A DNA stretch of 64,000 bases from Enoplolaimus lenunculus (GCA_030248215.1 JASANG010002509.1:1-64000); one strand, 5' to 3'. Positions 47,309 through 57,394 are shown, numbered from the stretch's first letter. The notes: generated by a model from the letters alone, not told the origin. Made by a program: numbers and translations.

Positions 47309-47856
47309 GCGAGATTAGTTAGATCGAACACGGCGAATCCTGCTAAGCCCGTGACTGCGGTAGGTCTACCAAGTGGTCACGACATATAGAGAGTTACGAG
47401 GATCCGACAAATACGCAACACCCCTCAGGTCAACATTTGCCAAGCCACACATGGACTTGGGAATTAGCGACTTCGCCCAGCCCCATGACCGCTTTGCTAA
47501 AGCTGGGAATTTCAGCCAAACGCCCTGAGCCTAAGCGTCCCAGCAAGCTACCAATTCCCAAAATCGCACACCCAGCTTGACAGCGTTGCTCCGCGAAACG
47601 CTGCATCGGACCTGACTAGAATAATCCATGTCGCCTGCATGGGCAACGTCAAAATATATGCATAGCGAAATTGTGCGAGCAGGATGACAATCTGCGAGCA
47701 CTATCAGGATAAAAATGCAGGACCAAATTTGTAGACTCAGACGCTACTCATTTTCTCCGTATCTAAAATCTCGCACCGATTGGAATAAAAACCACGGAAT
47801 TGAAACTAACTGCGCAGAATCCACAAACCTTGCTATATCTCAATCTACACACTCAA

Positions 47857-48048
47857 TTATGATAAAACTGTAAACCCTGAATCCCATTCCATACATGTAA
47901 CACAAAATTTAGGCCGGCTAACGAATTCACTCCGCAGTATTAGGTTAAAACATACGTGTACTAATTCGAGACTCACTTCGTTCAATACCGACACGCACGG
48001 AATCTGCGGGTCCAGGTAAAACTGCTTAATGATTCGCAAACCTGCAGG
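47857..48048 (-). CDS. Candidate terminal exon of minus-strand gene
   Basis: After a pyrimidine-rich acceptor (TATCTCCCCTATCTGAGCG, then TTTTAG), a phase-0 frame runs about 64 codons to a TAA, starting SPAGLRIIKQFYLDPQIP. It keeps phase with the upstream exons, but its only support is the acceptor and frame; an internal GTGAGT could cut it shorter. Confidence 0.3.
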   Translation of the reverse strand, partial: PAGLRIIKQFYLDPQIPCVSVLNEVSLELVHVCFNLILRSEFVSRPKFCVTCMEWDSGFTVLS

Positions 48049-48441
48049 TGACTAAAACGCTCAGATAGGGGAGATACGAAAAATGCGGGTCGACCCATGA
48101 GGAGCTTACGCGTAGTAGACTAAGATGCTCAGACCCAAAACAGGAAAGCGAGAGCTTAGGCCTAAGACAGAGAGCAGGATGATGCGCATCGGATTGAAAG
48201 AAATGAGACGAAAAATACTTAAGGTGCGAAAGCGTCGCAGGGTAAACTAAGCTGGGTCCCCACCATGCGGGTGGATCACTTAGGCCTATGCGGGGTGAAA
48301 ACAATAAACAGTGACGCCTGAGTATAGCAGCTCACTATACTCTCCAAAATTTATTAGTACGAAAACAAATACTTAACTCACAAGAAAAATAATTATAGCT
48401 AACAAATTTCATATACCTGTAACATTGACCCTATGATTTAC

Positions 48442-48600
48442 CTGATCATCCGCTAGGTTTTTAGCTTGTAATGCATCCAGTTCTGATTGAATGTCCGGTG
48501 TCGGCTGACCAACGGTCCACCGATAACCGGAGGTTGACGGCTTAAACGCCTCAGCTTGAGGGTTTAGCGGAGATGACTGTTTTGAGGTGTCCAAGTCCAT
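48442..48600 (-). CDS. Candidate exon with second PAM2-like motif
   Basis: 53 codons from ATG at 48600 to a strong donor GATCAG|GTAAAT, phase 0. The peptide begins MDLDTSKQSSPLNPQAEAFK and continues with PSTSGYRW and an acidic helix. It resembles the 50.2-kb exon in order (MD- start, Ser/Pro linker, LNPxAxxF, xxGxRW, acidic helix), so the two look like duplicated exons. An in-frame stop just upstream of the ATG favours a first exon of a second gene copy; an internal CAG|TCA acceptor would instead make it an internal phase-0 exon of one protein with two PAM2 motifs. Confidence 0.45.
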
Positions 48601-48779
48601 AATTTACTTTAATTAAACTAATTGGCACTAATTTTAGGTGGCTAACGACAGCACTGAAACTTATGCAAGTAATAGTTAGACCAAGCTTTAATTTGAAATA
48701 GGGCTAGCTTTTCCAGAGTGCACATTAACTTATACAAAGCCAAGATGTAACTGCAAGTTAGGATAAAATGCAATCTTAC

Positions 48780-48941
48780 CACAATTTCTGGTATTTCATG
48801 CGACGGGCACGGAAGTGGCCGAGCATGCGGATTGTCCTGAGTCACGCCCTGCCAGAAAGGAGACTCAGCCGCTGTCCAATTGCACCAGTCAAGGCCCGTA
48901 GTCCATGACCAACCTACCCGGAGCTGCGGGAGGTGTGCTTG
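48780..48941 (-). CDS. Candidate exon 4 of minus-strand gene, Trp-rich
   Basis: 54 codons from acceptor TTTAAG|CAAGCACAC to donor ATTGTG|GTAAGA, phase 0 at both ends. Trp-rich peptide with GWSWTTGLDWCNWTAAESPF. An ATG at 48959 in the same frame means it could instead be a first exon. No family recognised. Confidence 0.38.
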
Positions 48942-49096
48942 CTTAAATCTATACGCCATGCGAATTTTCCGAAATTAGGAAGTATGAGCGTCTTTTCACA
49001 ACTCTACCTATTTCTACTTGTACACTCGGTAACACGAAAAACAAGAAAACTCACAAAACTACACTGAAAACTGATGATAATTATAAGGTAAGTTAC

Positions 49097-49420
49097 CCTG
49101 GATCGAAAGTCCTTGCCACCCATCCTTGGCGGGTACTCCTTATGGTTTGATCGAGGTTGGCTACTAGGTCTAGTTATGCTACTCCGCCCGATCGTGTCCG
49201 GGATGGGTTTCCCATCTCGGGCTCGCAATGTATACACCATCAGAACGCAAATATTTATCGCTACCGGATCGTTGAGAAAAATGTCGCATAGAATTCCATT
49301 AGATAAAAGTTCCTCGCCGGCTGCAAGCCGGCGAACGCTTCCGAAACACTGATTATCCCGAAAAAGATTTGGGGCTAGGAGACTCTTATCCTCGCGCATT
49401 CCTGCCCCCAGGTAAAATTT
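49097..49420 (-). CDS. Candidate exon 3 of minus-strand gene
   Basis: Open frame of 108 codons between a possible acceptor (GGTGGTCAG|AAA, preceded by a long T/C-rich stretch on the minus strand) and donor CCAGG|GTAACT. Both ends are phase 0, so it joins in frame to the PAM2 exon upstream. The peptide contains RRLAAGEELLSNG and RDGKPIPDTIGRSS. No family recognised. Confidence 0.42.
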
Positions 49421-50025
49421 CTGACCACCGTGGCAAAATCACATTGACCATCCAGTGGGCAGGAAAAATTCGGAGTGCGGGGAAAAATAAATTCTTGGTA
49501 AAAAGGAGTTGGTCAAAAAGGAAAAAGAAAAATGGGGACCCGCACCGCCTATTTCTAAGGCTGTAGAAATTTTTACTATACGCAATAATCATTCAATACT
49601 CAGCGCTCAAAAATCACCCGGGAAAAAGAAAAAGGAAAAAGGAAAAAGAAAAATATCCACCTCCGGTCCGGACACGATAACAAATTCCGACCCGGACTTG
49701 CTCGGTAGCGACCCGCGCAAGTCTGGGTCCGAAATAACAGAAATATTCCCGTCCTGCGGGAATCCAACAAAAACAGTGACGCGCCAATTCGGTAAAAACA
49801 ATATTCTCAGAGTCAGTACTGAAACAGAATTTCCAAGCAATCCGAGAATCATAGGGGCTAGCATCCCTTATCAAATCGGACACCTATAGTTTATTGCAAA
49901 GTCAGAACTCACTAACACTTTATACGTTATCCGTTACATATTCATATCAAGCATACATGAAGAACTTAACAGGACTTAGCACCTCGTTTTCGCCTACAAA
50001 TTTAACCCCAAACATGGCTCATTAC

Positions 50026-50273
50026 CTTTTCCGCTTCCTGCCGTAGCGTGGTTTCCCATGCTGCTACTTCTTCCCGAGCCGGTGGACTTGCCGCCCACCG
50101 GCCCCCTTCCGGTGTTGCCGGACGAAACTCTTCCGCGAGCGGATTCAACCGAGCTAACGTTCTAGGTGACACGGGGATTGTTTCCGACGTTGAAGACGCC
50201 GACTTCGTCGGTGGAGGAGTTCGCGGCGGACTACCCCGGGTACTTTGGTCCATGTTTGAGCAGGATTCGTAGA
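50026..50273 (-). CDS. Candidate exon with PAM2-like motif (exon 2 of minus-strand gene)
   Basis: Reads from ATG at 50253 for 76 codons to the donor AAAAG|GTAATG (exon end 50026), phase 0. A possible acceptor (AAGCAAAG) lies about 20 nt before the ATG. The peptide is Pro/Ser/Thr-rich, then has ARLNPLAEEFRPAT, which fits the PAM2 consensus LNxxAxEFxP used to bind the MLLE domain of poly(A)-binding protein, and ends in a charged probable helix. A second, similar exon lies at 48600-48442 (LNPQAEAFKP). Coding nature is inferred from the motif, the donor and the matching phase; the full protein is not recognised. Confidence 0.5.
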
Positions 50274-51297
50274 TCTTTGCTTTCGTTATAAAAATTTGAA
50301 TAGTATCAAGGTTTTGTTGTCGCTAGCGAATAAATTGCATCAGCCAAATAAGCACCGCTTTTAGATATGCATTAGACTAGTTTATATTTAGATTGACCTG
50401 AATGCAATTGGGTTAAAACCACGGTTGAGTCGAGCTAGACTCAACCGGAGTCTAACCCAACTCGAAATCGCGTCTGCAAATAGTTTTTCACCTAGATGTA
50501 CACACCGGGAAATTTAAATTAGAAAACTGCATACAGCCACCCGTACCGGAATAGCCCGTACGGCGCTTGTACCGGCCACCCCGGTACGAGCGCAAATTTT
50601 CACCAAAAGAAAACATAAACTACTAGTTCACCATGAAAACCAAATCAACCTTCAAACTCCACATTTGCTTAACAGCAGTAAGTTACAAAAACTCGGTATT
50701 CCTCCATTAGAACTTTCAAAATCAACCAATAAAATGCAACATAATTCGAAAAACACCACAAAATTTGTAAGCCAAGCAAAACTCACACAACTCCTAGCTA
50801 GCTAACTTTATTCAACATAACTCGGAATTTTAACTTGATCACAATTCCACCAAATTCTGACCAATTCATTCAAAATTTTAGAAAATTCCTCGTACATCCA
50901 CATTCAGAAAACTATAACAACTTATTCTAACCGTCAGAAAACTAAAATGACTACGACACAAATCTAACCGCCAAATTTAAACTCAAAACCATCTAAATTT
51001 GCAAAACAAGTATCGAACAAGGTCAAATAAACTAAATAACATATAATAACCTTCAGATACTATGACGAATGCAGACTTGACTTCAACTACGCGTTATTCA
51101 AAAGCTTACCGCCAAATTTCACCGTACTAAACATCAACACCGCCAATTCTAACCGTAAAGTTCAAAATTTCAAAAATCTTAATTTCGATATAACCCATAA
51201 GAGACTACACAAGCCGGCAAAAGACAGAAAAGACCGCCCCGGGCTCAAAAACACTCAAATCAAGTTCAAATCAACTTTTTCCGCTAGTTTTACTCAC

Positions 51298-51560
51298 CTG
51301 CGCTCTCCCTTCAGACCCCTAGATCTCAAATTTGAAACCACCAAATCTCACGCCTACGGAGTACTACACCCAGGGGTCACACACTTGGATCCCCCAGGTG
51401 AATACCCCGCTACGGCTCCAAAAACATTTCCACCGGTGGTTTTCCAACCCGACACGCTCAAATTTCGTGTCTCTCGGGTCTCCCAAAACCCACCCGCCCC
51501 AAAACCGAAAACAACCCCCCCTACCACAAACTACAAAACAACTGTCATAATCTCAATTTC
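51298..51560 (-). promoter_or_regulatory. Possible 5' noncoding exon with strong donor
   Basis: The minus strand has a near-perfect donor GCGCAG|GTGAGT ending at 51298, with no long open frame before it. About 1 kb further on is the ATG-bearing PAM2 exon, so this could be a 5'UTR exon with the promoter beyond about 51.5 kb. The transcription start is not visible. Confidence 0.3.
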
Positions 51561-52240
51561 AGAATAAACACGTATATCCTATTTTAAAAACACACACAAA
51601 ACGACATATTTTTACTGCGCGAAACAAGCCAACCCATTTGTAACAATATTCAGTAGCTAGCTAAATATCACAAAAATAACGAAATATCTCAAATCGTGAT
51701 ATACATTTTCCAAGACCCAGAATACATCCATTCCGATAGAATTTAAGGGTTTTAGACCCGTTTTATAAAATTCAGCAGGTTTCGAACCCTATTACTAAGT
51801 TTTACGATGATCGAAACTGAATTAAGCCAAATTCAGACAATTATTGAATTTCACAAAATTCAAACATTTTGTAAGTTAGATTTCTAACCCAAAAACAGTT
51901 GTACTAGACTTGAAATAAGTCAATACCAATTATTCGCGATTGTTTTCAACCTTTTTAAGCTATGGGAGCACCCACAGCTCACCCGGAACGGATTTACAAA
52001 GTCTGTGCATTTCTACGAGTTATACCGATTTCCAGACCCGTGCACATGAGCATACAGCAACCCTCCAGAGCTCCGAGACTTCAAGGGCTGCCCATTACGG
52101 CTCAGAATCTTCCGAATCAAAGCTCCGCTAGCTGGCGTGAGCTTGCACGGGATCCTCTCGCTCCAGATATTATCATTACAATCTCCGTGCAGCCCGAAAG
52201 CTCACACATTCCCTCAAAAATGTGATCCCAGCTATTATCC

Positions 52241-52267
52241 GCCTAAATTCTGCTAGAATTTAGAGGC
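52241..52267. other. Hairpin at right end of the 5-kb block
   Basis: CTAAATTCT and AGAATTTAG form a perfect 9-bp stem with a 3-nt loop, extended by GC/GC past a small bulge. It lies about 28 bp inside the right junction. The position resembles the subterminal hairpin of Helitron-like elements, but no CTRR end follows. Confidence 0.6.
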
Positions 52268-52289
52268 GCTGGGTGCAATGACATCTGTA

Positions 52290-52361
52290 CATCAGTTTGT
52301 GTACAGGCCCGTAGAGCCTATTTCGGAGAGAATCAATTTGAGTCACCATTTTTTTGCAGCG
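52290..52361. mobile_element. Right fragment of interrupted palindromic MITE
   Basis: CAGTTTGTGTACAGGCCCG, TAGAGCCTATTTCGGAGAG and CACCATTTTTTTGCAGCG match the right half of the family. Confidence 0.88.
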
Positions 52362-52395
52362 TACTACTGTTACGGCTTTTGTCTATACATGGGCC
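52362..52395 (-). mobile_element. TTAGGC MITE subfamily B, end fragment
   Basis: TACTACTGTTACGGC and TGTCTATACATGGGCC: one end only, cut by the palindromic MITE; the other end is not found on the far side. Confidence 0.65.
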
Positions 52396-52544
52396 AACAT
52401 ACTGAAACATGTACACAGTATATGCCCTATTATAGTGTCAATATTAGAGCTCCCGAGGTCAAAGGGTGCATGCTTCTAACCTTAGCAAAAAAGTTTATAT
52501 ACGCCATTGAAAGAATGGGTAAAATTTTAACATTTACCAAATTC

Positions 52545-53007
52545 CAATATACCTGAATATACCACTCAAATGGTAGGTCAGTCGTTCTCCGCAGATGTAA
52601 AAGTTCCAGTAAATTAATTTCAAAATCCGATTGAACCAAGTGACCTGCAATTTTATTTCGGGACCGAATAATCTCATGGAGCCGTTTTTTGGAGCCTTTT
52701 CAATCCAGAAGGGGTTACTTGGCGATCCGTGTCCAACGTATTGATCTTTTCTCGTGTATACACGCGTAAGAGTTGATCCCAAATTTAACGCCCCAAAACC
52801 CTCGCTTCTCAATCTAACATCGACCGTAGCGTATAATTGCAACCAAGATATCGTTCCTGGTTCTCTGTGCAGAGTTTGCTGCTCTAGCGCATACCCATAG
52901 GGTGGTTTAAAATGGTTAAATGAATAAAGTTTGCTGGCGAAGATGCTATCAAATTTAATTTCCGGCATCAAATGCGCTTTTAGAATATTGAAATCATTTC
53001 GCGGCAT
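52545..53007 (-). CDS. Exon-like open frame, unknown protein
   Basis: 157-codon open frame from ATG 53007, with a possible internal acceptor (ATATTCTAAAAG) near 52975 and possible donors at TTGCAG|GTCACT or ATTCAG|GTATAT. The peptide has mixed composition, not low complexity (for example LRSEGFGALNLGSTL and GSMRLFGPEIKLQ). One chance frame of this length is expected in a window this size, but a related block occurs at 55086-55017, which raises the odds of real or formerly real coding sequence. Family not recognised. Confidence 0.35.
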
Positions 53008-53064
53008 AATATAAAATAGGTTTTTATATCTTTTGACAAGTTTTCACATTCCGTTCAGTTATAT

Positions 53065-53135
53065 ATAAACATATACCTATATATAAATATATATAAATAT
53101 ATAAATATATATAAATATATATCAGGGTTCCAACA
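53065..53135. repeat. (TATATAAA)n microsatellite
   Basis: Irregular ATATATAAATAT-type repeat of about 70 bp. Confidence 0.85.
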
Positions 53136-53272
53136 GGAACTTTTTTGCCGCAACAGGAACAGGAACAGAAATTGAATTTGTTTCATCTTTGAATGCAGAA
53201 ACAGGAACAGGAATAGGAAGTGAATTTTTGCAGGAATTCCGGCCGGAACAGAAATTCCAGATGAACCCTTCT
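53122..53272. mobile_element. Possible MITE with CAGGGTTCC / GAACCCT ends
   Basis: CAGGGTTCCAACAGGAAC at left and GATGAACCCTT at right are short inverted ends of hAT type; inside, GGAACAGGAACAG repeats. It sits in an AT microsatellite, so no duplication can be read. Confidence 0.45.
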
Positions 53273-53280
53273 ATATATAT

Positions 53281-54000
53281 ATAGCGTAATTTTCACACGT
53301 TACTAGCATGATATTGGGCTACTGGCTCACGTATTCCGTGCTTCAGGCAAATTTAGCCAATTTTACCAAGATTCAATGCGTCAGCTTTGAAAAACTAAGT
53401 TCACAAAATAAAATGTGATAGGTTGCGTGAGTTTTTATTTTAGCAATCACTGCGCACAGTTGTAAAACTGAACCAGACTGGAATGTGGTGTTGACAGGTC
53501 TAAAAATTTATCGGAAATATGATGTTTCTAAAAACACCGGCTTGATGCAAAAGTTTCTGGTTCTTGCGCATTTTCTTAAAAACGCTTAGGCTAAACATTC
53601 CACGCCCGATTTGCAATTGTAGGAATAAAAACTTCCCTGTTGAACGATCGTTATAACGATTTGGCAATTCTATAATCTTAAGAATAGACGTTTTGGCAGG
53701 TTTTTGGGACGTCGCTTCCCTCCCTTGAATTGCAGTTTTTCCGGCAAGCCACTAGTGTCTGGTCTCCCATCACTCAGGAGATTGTCACGCAACAAACGCG
53801 GGCGTCTTTTATAACGGTTCCAACTGCAACTGATAAAAAAGAATACAAGCCATGCACGCAATTATTGTGTTCGTTGTTCCTTGTGTTTATTTAGTCACAG
53901 CTGAATGCATTAATGGTAAAGTTATGCTGGCGTAATACAGTTCACTTAAGAACGATTTGAAAAGCTACCGTGGCTATTAACGCAAAGCGTGACATGATGT
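53281..54000. other. Unassigned sequence
   Basis: No supported feature. Confidence 0.45.
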
Positions 54001-54016
54001 CGAATAAAAATAGTAA

Positions 54017-54031
54017 CGATAATAATAATAA

Positions 54032-54062
<31 letters not shown>

Positions 54063-54074
54063 ATTAAAAAATAA

Positions 54075-54105
<31 letters not shown>

Positions 54106-54138
54106 ATTAAAAAATAATAATAATAAAAATAATAATAA

Positions 54139-54169
<31 letters not shown>

Positions 54170-54176
54170 AATAATT
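54017..54176. repeat. (AAT)n microsatellite
   Basis: About 160 bp of AAT/ATA trinucleotides with AAAAAT interruptions repeated in a pattern of about 50 bp. Confidence 0.95.
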
Positions 54177-54259
54177 GAATTAATCACTGACCCGTGTTTT
54201 TTGAGTAATAAAATTAGAATCGTTTTATTAATTTAACGTAAGGTTTGAATAGCTGAAGT

Positions 54260-54618
54260 CACTAGCGGATCCAGCGGAGGGGCGGGGGAGGGCGTACGCG
54301 CCCTCCAGCAGAATTTTTTGTATTAAAATGGTAAGGTCCCTACCTTACAACTTTTCCCCTGCAGAGAATTTTTTGTGAAAAACAATTTTTCCCACAGAGT
54401 TTTTTGTGATAAAACGGTAAAGTTTCTACCTTACAATTTTCTACAATTTTTGCCGCAACATTTTTTGTAATAAACTAGTAAGGTCTCTACCTTACAAATT
54501 TTCGCTCTCGCAAAATTTTTTGGTGATAAAATGATAAGGCCACTACTACCTTACAATTTTTGCGTTTCATAACATTTGCAACCCGACCTTCTGTCAGAAA
54601 TTTTTGGATCCGCCTCTG
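54260..54618 (+). mobile_element. hAT-like MITE, GGATCC family with GGTAAGG repeats
   Basis: CACTAGCGGATCCAGCGGAG left and TTTTTGGATCCGCCTCTG right; five units of ATGGTAAGGTCCCTACCTTA type. Closest to the copy at 45368. Confidence 0.8.
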
Positions 54619-55016
54619 GCGAAGGTCATAGCCATTTCTCAAATTTAATACAGCTTGAATTGTCTGAAGCGTATAGTAATGTGAACGAACGAAGTCGCCC
54701 AGTCTCTAGTACATTTCACCCAGCAAAACTTTAAGCCAAACTTTTAAAATTTGTTCAAAATCATCGCTGAACGTTTCGTGAAGTGTTTGCTTCCATTTAC
54801 CATATTTCGTTGGGCACGAACCTGAATTGGCCTAAAATTAATTGACAACCTAGAAATAGCTGTTCCTTGTTGGTTTTGATTAGGAGCATACCCAGACTTG
54901 GCAAAGTTTAGAACTTTCTCGTGCAGATATCAACAAAGAATAACCAAATTGTAAAACTTTAATTAGTTCTATAATTCGGTTTAAAAACTTTTTAGCAGAC
55001 GCAATTAGATGTCTTA

Positions 55017-55120
55017 CCTTGAGTGATTTCATTCGGCTTACATGTCGCATAGACAGGATTTTGTATTCGGGCCTGTATAATCTCATGGCCAGAGCACATT
55101 TTGTATCATTTTGGTGACCT
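55017..55120 (-). CDS. Exon-like block related to the 53-kb frame
   Basis: On the minus strand, ATGAGATTATACAGG and following bases match the 53-kb block's ATGAGATTATTCGG over about 25 bases; the peptides align as AMRLYRPEYKIL with SMRLFGPEIKLQ. It ends at a strong donor CTCAAG|GTAAGA and may begin after CTGTTAAG near 55120. Likely a duplicated exon, live or decayed; function unknown. Confidence 0.35.
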
Positions 55121-55216
55121 TAACAGGTGGTTATTCGAAACAGTGTAAAAATTTCAAATTTTTTGTTTTTGTTTGTCGTAGTTTCATGGATTTCCGGGGA
55201 AGTTTATATATCATTC

Positions 55217-55520
55217 GGACAACGTTAATTTTAGGGGCGTAACAGTAGATTAAGCGTATTCCTAAGCTTAAGCGTTGGTTGCAAAACCGTATTCCTAAGC
55301 CTAAGCCTATTAGCCTAAGCGTTGCAAAAGTGTGTTTCTAAGAATAAACCTAAGCGCCAAAGCGTTGCAAAAGCGTATTGCAAGCATAATCTTAAGCCTA
55401 AGCGTTGCAAAAGTGTGTTCCTATTCCTAAGCCTATGCGAAAAAAATGTAATCTAGAATCTTAACCTGCTGTTTTAAAAGCCTACCAGAAACTTGGACGC
55501 CCCTAAAAGTAACATGGACC
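55217..55520 (+). mobile_element. TTAGGC MITE subfamily C
   Basis: GGACAACGTTAATTTTAGGG left, AAAGTAACATGGACC right; flanked by a perfect 8-bp duplication, tatcattc. Array blocks alternate with GCGTTGCAAAAGTGTG linkers. Confidence 0.95.
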
Positions 55521-55943
55521 TATCATTCTACAACCCGTTCTACAAACCAGTGTCACCTTACAGCCAAAACGATCTCAAGCATAGTTTATAGTGCCACTAT
55601 ATGTCACTCGTGGTTAAAGAGATAAGAGCGAAAACCACCTGTGTTAAACTAGTCACAGATTCAAACCTAAACTGAATCGACTGACATTTTGGAAGCAGTT
55701 GAATAATTTTTCAACTCAACAACACGAAATATTGCGTGTCTGGTCGTTTAAATACCACACAGAACAAGCAGACAATTTTGATTGTTTGCGGAAATGAAAT
55801 CTTCATTAAAAGCGTCAAAATACTGAGTATATTCATCAGTTCGTTGAATTGTTAATTTTGTAAAAACAATGAATTTTATGTTGTGAAAACTTGAAATTAT
55901 TTTGCTAAATACAACAATATTGGTTTGCGCTCGAGACATTCAC
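55521..55943. other. Unassigned AT-rich sequence
   Basis: No supported feature. Confidence 0.45.
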
Positions 55944-56189
55944 GGCTCATGTAAAGATCAAGGGCGGAGAGTTTTTCTGTCGGACTAGAATAGAGCAAGT
56001 TTAAGCTTTAGACTAATTGTTTTGCGTGGCCTTAGGCTTTAGGATTAAGCTTAGGCTTAGGAATGAACTCATTTTTACGCTTAGGTTTAGGCTTAGGCTT
56101 AGGATTATGCTCATTCTTACGCTTATGTTTAGGTATAGGCTTAGGAATATGCTTATAATACTGTTCCGCCTCTGTTCTTTACATTGGTC
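55944..56189 (-). mobile_element. TTAGGC MITE subfamily A
   Basis: GGCTCATGTAAAGATCAAGG left, GTTCTTTACATTGGTC right, three array blocks; no clear flank duplication. Confidence 0.9.
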
Positions 56190-56235
56190 GACTTTGCTGT
56201 GCTGAAAGCGACTTTCTGTTACTAAAATTTTGAAA

Positions 56236-56385
56236 ATGAACATAGAAATTTAAGTTTATGTTGAAAAAAAATTTTTTTATAGAAAAGGTTTTTTTACCGT
56301 TTTAACCTTCTTACGGTTTCGTTTATAGGAAAAAACTTATTTTTAGAAAATTTTTAATATAAACTTAAATTTCTACGTATATTTC
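56236..56385. repeat. Inverted repeat (foldback)
   Basis: TAGAAATTTAAGTTTAT and ATAAACTTAAATTTCTA are perfect 17-bp arms about 150 bp end to end; the interior is also partly self-complementary. Confidence 0.8.
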
Positions 56386-56996
56386 CAAATTTTTAAATGT
56401 TGAAAAAAGCTTGCAAGCTATCGATTCAAAGTGGCATGCACTATTTTAATAATATTTTTCAGAAAATGCAGACAACTTTGTCACAATTTGATAATGTGAA
56501 AATATTTATTTTTCTGGCCAGATCGCAAAGTTTGCGTTGTAAAAATAATATCAAACGACAGGTTTTAGTTTAAAATGTGTTCTAGAAAATCTGATGTAAC
56601 CAGCATTTCCGCAATATGTCAACTCAAACTGTGTCAAGTCTTCTAAAATCTATCGCACAATAAAAATTTCAACGACAATTTGAATGTAAATAATTTTGCT
56701 GCAAATTACAACTCCGAGGTGTTCACAGAACATTATATTTCGGGAAACACAGAATAATTTCTTTAAGACCCTTCGATTCCAATTCAAGATTGTTTACTTT
56801 TCACCTGAATATATTTGGGAGGTTGGGCACCAGCCAGATTTGAGGGTTGGCACGGCCCTACATTGCCCCTCGTTTGTTGGATCATAGACAAAATTTGAAT
56901 TTTGATTGGTTTTTTAAGATGAGGACCATTTTAAAAGTCAAGTCGGAGATTCGGTAGCTTTATCTGCAAAATGCTATAAAATTAGCTAACACATAT
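56386..56996. other. Unassigned AT-rich sequence
   Basis: No supported feature. Confidence 0.45.
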
Positions 56997-57394
56997 TGGC
57001 TGGGTTTTTAAAACCCTACTTAAGTACAACTTAGTAGTAAAGTACGTGCTAAGCAATTACTTAACCATTTTGCCGTTGTTAAAAGCTTACCTAAGTTAAG
57101 TAAATACTTAAGTCGCTGACTAAATTTGACATATTACAGATTAGTAGCTGTCAGGCATACTAACCATATTCTAACTGAAGTTGTAGATACATGGTGCCTC
57201 CTTAACATAAAGCCGGATTATTACCATTTTGGTATGACAGTGGCTATAGTTTGGCATTTATCTGTTATCGTTCAAAAAGTTAAGTATTTACTTTAAGTAG
57301 GCGACTTAAGTATTTACTTTAAGTAGGCGACTTAAGAAATTACTTAAGTATAACTTAAGTAAAAACTTAAGTAAAATTTTGGAAACCCAGCCAA
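56997..57394. mobile_element. MITE with TTGGCTGGGTTT ends
   Basis: TTGGCTGGGTTTTTAAAACC and TTTTGGAAACCCAGCCAA are inverted; the interior is rich in ACTTAAGT words and a doubled AAGTAGGCGACTTAAG unit. TA at left and TG at right suggest a TA target. Fragments at 21040 and 58683. Confidence 0.85.

Larger units (their letters stand above)
47257..52295 (-). mobile_element. About 5-kb insertion interrupting a palindromic MITE
   Basis: Left of the block is the start of a palindromic MITE (CACTGCAAAAAATGATGAGTC, then TGACTCAGTT); right of it the same MITE resumes (CAGTTTGTGTAC through GCAGCG). TCAGTT is present at both junctions and may be a 5-6 bp target duplication. Inside are hairpins at both ends, several splice-like exons on the minus strand, and no TTAGGC elements. 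No terminal repeats or known transposase were seen, so the class is unknown. The flanking MITE halves might also come from a rearrangement; the MITE itself abuts other broken repeats. Confidence 0.45.

Noticed and set aside
47257-52295. Calling the 5-kb block a Helitron or an LTR-type element
   Set aside because: No CTRR end, no long direct terminal repeats, and no replication or integration domain seen; class left open.
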